This document shows positions 1 to 4,720 of a DNA stretch of 5,661 nt, piece after piece. The first letter of the stretch is position 1; each line of letters starts with the position of its first letter. Source of the DNA: CAZDHT01 sp964505325 (GTDB lineage Bacteria > Planctomycetota > PUPC01); assembly GCA_964505325.1 (NCBI GenBank), contig CAZDHT010000305.1:1-5661 (forward strand). Direction: 5' to 3'. The notes below the pieces were generated by a model. The model worked only from the letters and a program-made list of their open reading frames with translations, was not told where the DNA came from and did not search any database. Both the position numbers and the translations under genes were made by a program.

Positions 1-1
1 A

Positions 2-48
2 CCAAATCCCAATACCCAACTGAACGCGCGATCCCGCTTGGGATTTGG
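2..48. repeat. 11-bp inverted repeat with TTTGGG-type sequence upstream of the tRNA
   Basis: CCAAATCCCAA at 2-12 is the exact reverse complement of TTGGGATTTGG at 38-48, with 25 bases between. A further imperfect partner, CCCAAC (15-20) with GTTGGG (58-63), extends the symmetry. A T-rich run follows at 65-75. It could form the terminator stem of a gene lying left of the window, or belong to a family of short TTTGGG-type dispersed repeats. No copy elsewhere in the window was seen, so the second idea is inference only. Confidence 0.5.
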
Positions 49-77
49 GGCTTGGTCGTTGGGGTTTCCTTTTTCTC

Positions 78-154
<77 letters not shown>

Positions 155-186
155 GTCTTCGTCCGCCGCTTGCGGCGGACGAAGAC
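155..186 (+). terminator. Perfect 15-bp hairpin directly abutting the tRNA 3' end
   Basis: The arm at 155-169 is the exact reverse complement of 172-186. In RNA the apex would be G(CUUG)C, a known stable tetraloop closure. The stem starts at the base right after the encoded CCA. No T run follows (the next bases are TGCCACGG), so it is not a canonical intrinsic terminator. A U-less terminator or a barrier that helps define the tRNA 3' end are both possible. The structure is certain; the role is inferred. Confidence 0.5.
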
Positions 187-198
187 TGCCACGGCGCA

Positions 199-212
199 GC
201 GGCGTCCGCCGC
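199..212 (+). repeat. Small secondary hairpin containing a repeat of the hairpin core
   Basis: GCGGC (199-203) pairs with GCCGC (208-212) across GTCC. The nine bases GTCCGCCGC at 204-212 repeat those at 161-169 in the larger hairpin. This may be local duplication of a GC-rich stem or simply chance in GC-rich DNA. The rest of the gene-free stretch, from about 213 to 345, shows no gene, RNA fold or repeat that I can support. Confidence 0.3.
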
Positions 213-348
213 GAAGCCGGGCCTCTTTCCTGGGGCGTTGAACGCGGCGAACTCCGCCTTGGCAAGCCAGATGACCCAAGAGTTTCCACTATGTCTACAT
301 GCTCCAGAGCTTCTTTGCGCCGTCCAGCTTACCTTTGACCACGGGCAC

Positions 349-375
349 GCCACCGTTGTCAATCCCGGCGGTGGC
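349..375. promoter_or_regulatory. Inverted repeat bracketing the -35 box, candidate operator for the URO-D gene
   Basis: GCCACCG at 349-355 and CGGTGGC at 369-375 are perfect 7-bp inverted arms with centres 20 bp apart, about two helical turns. The left arm abuts the -35 element and the right arm lies in the promoter spacer. This is the layout expected for a dimeric repressor site, but no regulator gene is in the window. The arms could also pair in DNA or RNA by chance. Confidence 0.35.
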
Positions 376-384
376 CTATATACT
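356..384 (+). promoter_or_regulatory. Sigma70-type promoter for the URO-D family gene
   Basis: TTGTCA (356-361) and TATACT (379-384) each match the consensus at 5 of 6 positions and are separated by exactly 17 bases. Transcription would start near 391, giving a leader of about 32 bases that contains AGAGGA (409-414) eight bases before the ATG at 423. It is the only good promoter in the 268-base gap after the tRNA. Confidence 0.65.
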
Positions 385-422
385 CCGGGTGCACTCCCGC
401 GCCCGGCCAGAGGAACTGCGCA

Positions 423-1544
423 ATGCCCGAAATGACGTTTCGTGAGCGATTCCTGAACACCTACCACTACCAGCCCGCCGACCGAATCCCCGACATGGAG
501 TTCGGGTACTGGGCAGAGAACTACGCCGTCTGGCAGAAGCAGGGGATGCCGGACTGGGTCACCGACGAGGCCGCCGCCTATCGGTATTTCAACGTCGACC
601 AGGCGGACTCCTGGGGGCTTCCGTACGACCGAGGCATGGTCCCGGCGTTCGAAGAGGAGGTGCTCGAGGAGACGGACGAACACCGCATCGAGCGGCGCGG
701 CAACGGCATCGTGGCCGAGGTCCCGCTCGACGGCCACTCGACCATCCCGAGGTTCATCGAGTTCCCCGTCAAGAGCCGCGACGACTTCGAGAGGATCAAG
801 GAACGCTACGATCCCGCGGACCCGCGCCGCTACCCGAGAGAAGACGAGCTGCCCGAGATCCGGGAGCGGTACGCGCACCGCACCGGCCTCAGCGTTTGCT
901 CGTGCGGCGGATTCTACGGCTGGGCACGCGACTGGATGGGCGTGGAGAACACTTCGATGATTTTCCATGACGACCCCGACCTCGTCCACGAGATGTTCGA
1001 GTGGATGGCCGACTTCGTCATCGAGATCGTCAGCCGGACGGTCGAGATGCTCGCCATTCCCGATTTGAAGATCGACCTCGGCACGTGGTGGGAAGACATG
1101 TGTTTCCGGGGTGGCCCGCTGATCTCGCCCGCGATGTTCCGCGAGTTCGAGCTGCCGAACTACAAGAAGGTCACGTCGTTCCTGCGGAAGGAGTTCGGCT
1201 GCGACCTCAACTGGGTCGACTGCGACGGAAACGTCAACCAGCTTGCCGGCCTCTTCCTCGAGGGGGGCGTGAACATCATGTTCCCGGTCGAGATCGCCGC
1301 CGGGACGGATCCCCACGCGCTGCGCCGGGAGTATGGCAAGGACATGCTGTTCCTCGGCGCCGTCAACAAGCGGGAGCTCAGCAAGGACCGGGGGGCGATC
1401 GATGCGGAGCTCGAACGTCTGCGGCCGCTGCTCGAGGACGGCGGCCTGATCCCACACGTCGATCACCGCTGCCCGCCCGACGTGCCCCTCGACAACTACA
1501 AGTACTACCGCGAACAGAAACAGAAACTCGTCGGGAAGCTGTGA
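423..1544 (+). CDS. Uroporphyrinogen decarboxylase (URO-D) family protein, MtaA/CmuA-like
   Basis: This 373-residue protein has the length and layout of the URO-D (beta/alpha)8-barrel family, which includes heme-pathway decarboxylases and cobalamin-dependent methyltransferases. The N-terminal part carries the family-type RIPDMEFGYW (21-30). WEDMCFRGGPLISPAMF (223-239) is the strongly conserved central stretch, followed by DCDGN (266-270), GAVNKREL (312-319) and HVDHRCPPDV (345-354). Where MtaA-type enzymes have a zinc-binding H-x-C, this one reads VDCDGN, so the usual zinc site is not evident. It is more like the large uncharacterised environmental branch of the family than HemE. AGAGGA lies eight bases before the start; a second ATG sits at codon 4, but 423 fits the ribosome site better. 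It is the first gene after its own promoter. Its last 20 codons recur at 2211-2273. The substrate cannot be told. Confidence 0.92.
   Translation: MPEMTFRERFLNTYHYQPADRIPDMEFGYWAENYAVWQKQGMPDWVTDEAAAYRYFNVDQADSWGLPYDRGMVPAFEEEVLEETDEHRIERRGNGIVAEVPLDGHSTIPRFIEFPVKSRDDFERIKERYDPADPRRYPREDELPEIRERYAHRTGLSVCSCGGFYGWARDWMGVENTSMIFHDDPDLVHEMFEWMADFVIEIVSRTVEMLAIPDLKIDLGTWWEDMCFRGGPLISPAMFREFELPNYKKVTSFLRKEFGCDLNWVDCDGNVNQLAGLFLEGGVNIMFPVEIAAGTDPHALRREYGKDMLFLGAVNKRELSKDRGAIDAELERLRPLLEDGGLIPHVDHRCPPDVPLDNYKYYREQKQKLVGKL
1482..1544 (+). repeat. Copy 1 of a 63-bp direct repeat (URO-D 3' end) flanking the toxin-antitoxin module
   Basis: This segment, codons 354 to stop of the URO-D gene, matches 2211-2273 at 54 of 63 positions, offset by 729 bases. 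The longest identical run is 23 bases (1491-1513 against 2220-2242). Eight of nine differences are synonymous third-base changes; the other changes V to I. Recombination between the copies would remove the whole toxin-antitoxin module and leave URO-D intact. Confidence 0.85.
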
Positions 1545-1564
1545 GGGAAAGGGGCGTGGCAGCC

Positions 1565-1612
1565 GTGAGTCCGAATCACTGGGACCCGAGCTTGCATTCG
1601 CCGTGGGTATGA
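1565..1612 (+). pseudogene. Possible remnant of a methyltransferase N-terminus after URO-D
   Basis: A 15-codon frame starts at GTG 1565 and reads (M)SPNHWDPSLHSPWV before TGA. AGGGG (1550-1554) lies ten bases upstream. The beginning resembles the HWDPSLY-type start of one group of class I SAM methyltransferases, but this is only about ten residues and could be chance. The supporting argument is position: counted from the URO-D stop codons, this GTG aligns without gaps with the ATG at 2294 that starts the broken methyltransferase after the second URO-D tail. The end of this frame runs into the operator of the toxin-antitoxin module. Confidence 0.2.
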
Positions 1613-1625
1613 TGTACTATCATAC
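1607..1625 (+). promoter_or_regulatory. Palindromic operator over the -10 region of the toxin-antitoxin promoter
   Basis: GTATGAT (1607-1613) and ATCATAC (1619-1625) form a perfect 7-bp inverted repeat around GTACT. TATGAT (1608-1613), inside the left arm, is a 5 of 6 match to a -10 box and would start transcription near 1620, just ahead of the ribosome site GGAGGT (1627-1632). No good -35 is seen at the matching distance; TTGCAT (1593-1598) would suit the alternative -10 TACTAT (1615-1620). Such a palindrome directly before a ribbon-helix-helix antitoxin is the usual site for autorepression by the antitoxin or the complex. Confidence 0.65.
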
Positions 1626-1637
1626 TGGAGGTGAGTT

Positions 1638-1880
1638 ATGAGCACGGCGAAGGTTGCCATCACGATCGACGAGCAGGTTCTCAAGGAACTGGACGGTCTG
1701 GTCCGGCGGAAGCTCTTCCCGAACCGGAGCCGGGCGATTCAGCAGGCCATTCGGGAGAAGCTGGACAGGCTCGGACGAGGCCGTCTTGCCGCGGAATGCG
1801 CGAAGCTGGATCCGGCCTTCGAGCGAAAGATGGCCGAGGAAGGCATGTCGGCGGAGGCGGGGCAGTGGCCCGAATACTGA
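1638..1880 (+). CDS. Ribbon-helix-helix (CopG/MazE-like) antitoxin
   Basis: This 80-residue protein has the antitoxin two-part layout. The N-terminal beta strand KVAITID (5-11) is followed by helix A (about 12-24) and the turn and helix NRSRAIQQAIREKL (29-42), a typical ribbon-helix-helix DNA-binding fold that acts as a dimer. Residues 50-80 form an acidic tail containing LDPAFERKMAEEGM and ending WPEY, characteristic of antitoxins partnered with MazF/PemK toxins, where the tail wraps and blocks the toxin. GGAGGT lies five bases before the ATG. It should repress its own operon through the palindrome at 1607-1625. Its last 16 bases overlap the toxin gene, so the two are translationally coupled. 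Confidence 0.9.
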   Translation: MSTAKVAITIDEQVLKELDGLVRRKLFPNRSRAIQQAIREKLDRLGRGRLAAECAKLDPAFERKMAEEGMSAEAGQWPEY

Positions 1881-2203
1881 GGGGAGACCTCTTCTGGGCG
1901 GACCTCAATCCCACCATCGGGCGGGAGCAGGCGGGGCTCCGCCCCGTCCTCATTCTCAGCCATCAGGTTTTCAATGAACGCTCCGGAACGGTCATCGCCG
2001 TCGCCGTCACCAGCCAACCACAGCGAGCCGGCTTCCCGTTGACGCTTGAGTTGTCGGGCACCAAGTTGCCGAAGAAGTCGTGGGTCAAGATCAGCCAGAT
2101 CCGAACGCTCTCGACGCAGCGGCTGTGCCGCAAGGCCGGGCATGCGTCGCCGGAGATCCTTGCCAAGATCATCGATGGGCTCAACGAGATCATTGCGGAG
2201 TAG
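1865..2203 (+). CDS. mazF: MazF/PemK-family toxin (mRNA interferase)
   Basis: Read from GTG 1865, this gives 112 residues, the normal length for MazF. RGDLFWADLNP (6-16) is the opening strand of the family. GREQAGLRPVLILS (19-32) contains the conserved Arg26-Pro27, and AVTSQ (47-51) contains Thr49; these match the catalytic Arg and Thr of Bacillus MazF. WVKISQIRTL (73-82) and the closing helix LAKIIDGLNEII are also typical. The family is an SH3-like-fold endoribonuclease that cuts mRNA at short sequences in the cytoplasm; cleavage specificity cannot be read from sequence. The start was chosen because GGAGG (1853-1857) lies seven bases upstream and the protein then begins at the family N-terminus. 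All key residues are present, so the toxin looks active. Seven bases after its stop comes the orphan URO-D tail. Confidence 0.93.
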   Translation: MARILRGDLFWADLNPTIGREQAGLRPVLILSHQVFNERSGTVIAVAVTSQPQRAGFPLTLELSGTKLPKKSWVKISQIRTLSTQRLCRKAGHASPEILAKIIDGLNEIIAE

Positions 2204-2210
2204 GCCGAGT

Positions 2211-2273
2211 GTCCCGCTTGACAACTACAAGTACTACCGCGAGCAGAAGCAGAAGCTGATCGGGAAACTGTGA
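2211..2273 (+). pseudogene. Orphan C-terminal fragment of a second URO-D family gene
   Basis: Twenty codons and a stop read VPLDNYKYYREQKQKLIGKL, differing from the end of the 423-1544 protein by a single V to I. At the DNA level nine of 63 bases differ, nearly all at third positions. Similarity fades just upstream: GCCGAGTGTCCCG compares with CCCGACGTGCCCC, so a small indel may mark the junction, right after the toxin stop at 2201-2203. Nothing else of this paralogue remains and there is no start codon of its own. The synonymous pattern shows it derives from a once-functional paralogue, not from a fresh copy of its neighbour. Confidence 0.85.
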
Positions 2274-2293
2274 ACGCGAGGAGCGGGACAGTA

Positions 2294-2659
2294 ATGAACG
2301 ACATGCACCAGGCGAGCCGGCGGCACTGGAACGTCTTCTACGACGTTCATCCGTTCCAGCGCCCGTGGAAGGACCAGGTCCGGCCCATCGAGATGAAGCG
2401 GCCGTACTGGGAGACCGGCCCGTTCGAGGACGAGAACGAGGATCTCACCTGCGAGTTCAGATGGACGCTGGCCGACCTGCTCAATCCGCTCGTCCTGGCG
2501 GGCCTCGTGCTCCGCAAGGTGATCGAGTCGCCCGCGCCCGCCCGGTTCTGGCAGAACTTCTGCTACGGGCCCGGCGGCGACGAAAGCCTGCTCGACTGGC
2601 GCAACAACCCGCGTGCTGGGCTTCCCGTGTGGCTGACCGTCGCCGCGCAGAAGCCGTAA
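2294..2659 (+). pseudogene. Class I SAM-dependent methyltransferase with internal deletion of the SAM-binding core
   Basis: The frame is open for 121 residues, with AGGAG (2279-2283) ten bases before ATG 2294; a GTG at 2270 overlapping the previous stop is a weaker alternative start. Residues 1-13 (MNDMHQASRRHWN) look like the natural start of a methyltransferase. Residues 14 onward (VFYDVHPFQRPW, then FRWTLADLLNPLVLAGL at 56-72 and DWRNNPRAGLPVWLTVAAQKP at 101-121) look like the region after the fifth Rossmann strand and the normal C-terminus. The central part that should carry the glycine-rich SAM motif is absent, although the frame is kept. Full relatives are about twice this length. It probably cannot bind SAM. 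Its place right after a URO-D tail suggests a former URO-D-methyltransferase pair. An expressed, repurposed small protein is not excluded. It ends three bases from the convergent gene's stop. Confidence 0.6.
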
Positions 2660-2662
2660 CCT

Positions 2663-4567
2663 CTACTTCAGCACGTGCTCCAGCGTCTTCTGAAGCGCAC
2701 AGGCGGTGTGCTGGACGGCGTCGATCCGCACGGAGCTCTCGTAGATGGAGGTCCGCACGCCGCCCAGCGCCCGTTCCCGGTTCCGCGCGGTGAACATGTT
2801 CTCCGGCCGGTACTGGCATTGGATAAGAAAGCGGTTCCCGAGGAGAATGCTCTCACGGTAGGTCTTCATCCTCTTCTCGTCTTTGAGTGCTTTCGCCACC
2901 CGATACGCTTCGATGACGCTCTCGATCATCACCCCGGCGCTGAACGACGCGCCCGCGGAGAAGTAAGAGCCGATCCGATCGACGTACTCGACGTCAGGGC
3001 CGTGCTGATGCTCGAGCAGGCGGTCGTTCATCTTGAGGACGAAGTCGGCGTACTTCTTCTCCTTGGTCGCCAAGAAGACCATGGTGTACGCTTTGGACTG
3101 CCACGGCGTGAAGCTCGCCTTTTGTCGAGTGCGCTCGTACAGCTTGGTGTAGTAGTCGAAGACCCGGCGGGCGAGCTCCAGGCAGGCGCGGTTCTGCGTC
3201 TTCTCATAAAGCGTCATCAGGGCGGTGAGCGCCTCGCCGGCATAGTAGACCTCCTTGCGCTCGAACTGCTCCTGCTGCTCTGCTTCCGTCAGAGCGTCTG
3301 ACAGGTACACCGGGTTGAGGCACCGCTTCTCCTTGTCTTCCATCGCAAAGAGGAACTCGGTCAGTTGCTTCATCTCCCTGGCATGGAAGTTCGGGTCGCC
3401 GATCTCCGCCAGGCACAACAGTGCGAACGCCGCCGTCGCCAGGTTGACGTCCGGCCCGAGCTGCAAGTAGCCGAAGCCCTGCTTCTTGTCCTCCCGATAA
3501 CATCGCTTCAGCGAATAGTCGATGCTCTGCCTGGCGGCGTCGATGTGCTTCGTGTCTTTCAAGTGCGCCCCAATCGACGCCAAGATCCACGTGCTGGCCA
3601 GCCTTCGGATGAGAGCGGCCGGCTTCTCCGGGTTCTCCACTTTGTCTCTGTAGACGTCGTAATCGTAAGTCAGCAGGCCGTCTTCGTCCACGTGGTTCGC
3701 CATGTAGTCCCCGCAAAGCCGGAGCGCTTTCACGTGCGCCTCTCTGGTCACTTCGCTCTGTCGGACGGGCACGTTGCACCGGTACCCCTTGACCAGAGAC
3801 TTGTCTACCGGGTTCTCGGCGAAGTGGACCGTAGGGTACTTGCGTATCTTCGTGGCGCTGCTGCGGTAGGCAGAGGAGCCCAGACCGGCCTTCCTCCCCA
3901 GTTGCTCGAGCGTCCTCTTGAGATCGTAGCCATGGGTGACGGACACCGAGCTCTTGAAGAACGCCCTCCTTCGCCCCTGTTCCAGGCTGATCCCGTGGAT
4001 TCCGGCCTCGACCTGTCCGCTGATCTCTCGGAGATCGCGACCCGGCAGATCCTGCGGGTCCAGCAGCAGGGTGATGTCGACGCGGGTGCCCGGCAGCTCG
4101 GACTTCTGAGACACGCCGCCGAACCTCGAATCGAGGATGGTCCTCTCGGTGGCCACAATGGTCCTCTCGAGCAGGTCCCCCTTCGATCCGCTCATGCAGC
4201 CGCGGATCTCTCCGTTCACGATGAGCGTCACGAACAGCCTCGCCTTTCCCGCAGCCACGTTCGGCGGCACGCCCTTCCAATCCTTCCGGGCGATCTTCTT
4301 GGGATTGGCCGAGAAGTAGTTCTCCAGCACGGTTCTTGCCGCCTGCAGGAGGAACCGCTTGTCGTCGTCGGTGAGGCGGATGCCGGAGTCCAGGCGCTCG
4401 ACGCCGCGCTCGATGGCCCGGTCCACTCGCTGTTCGAAGGACAACTCCGCAGGCCCTTCGGGATCGCCGTTGGCGTTGGGATTCAGCACGACCAGGAGCA
4501 CCGTGACCAGAATCCCAATGCAGCAGAGAAGGACAAGGCCAACCAGAAGTCGTTTCAGGATGCCCAT
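2663..4567 (-). CDS. Membrane-anchored AMMECR1 domain protein with C-terminal helical (alpha/alpha toroid-like) domain
   Basis: The protein has 634 residues. K5 and R6 precede a hydrophobic segment at about 7-28; no clear signal cleavage site follows, so the rest is probably anchored outside the cytoplasmic membrane. Residues 65-250 match the AMMECR1 domain in order: LTDDDKRFLLQAARTVLENY, LFVTLIVNGEIRGCMSG (111-127) with the signature RGC at 122-124, LDSRFGG, VDITLLL, GIHGISLEQGRRRAFF and LEQLGRKAGL. Residues 290-634 hold about six helix pairs (roughly 321-355, 374-411, 440-477, 489-521, 538-585, 612-633) ending in VRIDAVQHTACAL, which suggests an alpha/alpha toroid such as those of glycan-acting enzymes. 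No catalytic residues can be assigned. AMMECR1 proteins are linked to MEMO and radical-SAM partners in the AmmeMemoRadiSam set, but neither is in this window. AGGAG lies five bases before the ATG. The gene converges on the broken methyltransferase with a 3-base gap and no visible terminator. Confidence 0.85.
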   Translation of the reverse strand: MGILKRLLVGLVLLCCIGILVTVLLVVLNPNANGDPEGPAELSFEQRVDRAIERGVERLDSGIRLTDDDKRFLLQAARTVLENYFSANPKKIARKDWKGVPPNVAAGKARLFVTLIVNGEIRGCMSGSKGDLLERTIVATERTILDSRFGGVSQKSELPGTRVDITLLLDPQDLPGRDLREISGQVEAGIHGISLEQGRRRAFFKSSVSVTHGYDLKRTLEQLGRKAGLGSSAYRSSATKIRKYPTVHFAENPVDKSLVKGYRCNVPVRQSEVTREAHVKALRLCGDYMANHVDEDGLLTYDYDVYRDKVENPEKPAALIRRLASTWILASIGAHLKDTKHIDAARQSIDYSLKRCYREDKKQGFGYLQLGPDVNLATAAFALLCLAEIGDPNFHAREMKQLTEFLFAMEDKEKRCLNPVYLSDALTEAEQQEQFERKEVYYAGEALTALMTLYEKTQNRACLELARRVFDYYTKLYERTRQKASFTPWQSKAYTMVFLATKEKKYADFVLKMNDRLLEHQHGPDVEYVDRIGSYFSAGASFSAGVMIESVIEAYRVAKALKDEKRMKTYRESILLGNRFLIQCQYRPENMFTARNRERALGGVRTSIYESSVRIDAVQHTACALQKTLEHVLK

Positions 4568-4603
4568 GATAGCTCCTGTCGCAGCCTGGGTCTGCCCTCG
4601 GAT

Positions 4604-4632
4604 ACCTTAGCATCGCCTGGCGGCCGACGCAA
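4604..4632 (-). promoter_or_regulatory. Weak candidate promoter for the AMMECR1 fusion gene
   Basis: On the minus strand, TTGCGT (4632-4627) and TAAGGT (4609-4604) are separated by 17 bases and lie about 37 bases before the start codon. The -35 matches four of six and the -10 only three of six positions, so this is tentative. It lies in the 153-base divergent gap shared with the strong promoter of the Pta-like gene. Confidence 0.3.
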
Positions 4633-4645
4633 GCGAAATGGCCCC

Positions 4646-4674
4646 GCCGCGTTTGACACATTTCCCGGCGCGGC
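4646..4674. repeat. Inverted repeat framing the -35 of the Pta-like promoter
   Basis: GCCGCG (4646-4651) and CGCGGC (4669-4674) sit immediately outside the -35 box and immediately before the -10 box. An outer pair, GCCCCG (4641-4646) and CGGGGC (4683-4688), brackets the whole promoter. This could be an operator, but short GC-only arms occur often by chance in such DNA. Confidence 0.3.
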
Positions 4675-4680
4675 TATAAT
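4653..4680 (+). promoter_or_regulatory. Consensus sigma70 promoter for the Pta-like gene
   Basis: TTGACA (4653-4658) and TATAAT (4675-4680) are both perfect consensus hexamers, 16 bases apart. The start would be near 4687, leaving a leader of about 34 bases with the ribosome site AAGGAGG (4703-4709) before ATG 4721. A perfect promoter and a near-perfect ribosome site predict strong, housekeeping-level expression. Confidence 0.85.
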
Positions 4681-4720
4681 TCCGGGGCGTCGACGTTGCG
4701 GCAAGGAGGATTTCGTTTCC

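Noticed and set aside
238..435. 65-residue plus-strand frame before URO-D
   Set aside because: It spans the promoter and overlaps the URO-D start; there is no ribosome site and no recognisable protein features.
1631..2203. 190-residue version of the toxin starting at 1631
   Set aside because: The first 78 residues are the antitoxin gene read out of frame; GTG 1865 has a good ribosome site and begins at the family N-terminus.
1545..2210. Transposon or insertion sequence carrying the toxin-antitoxin genes
   Set aside because: No transposase, no terminal inverted repeats and no short target duplication were found at the module edges.
2600..2720. Bidirectional terminator between the convergent genes
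   Set aside because: The gap is three bases and no stem followed by a T or A run was found on either strand.
3204..4661. 485-residue minus-strand frame overlapping the AMMECR1 gene
   Set aside because: It is rich in R, G, A and P as expected from a shifted frame in GC-rich DNA, and the real gene has domains, a membrane anchor and a ribosome site.
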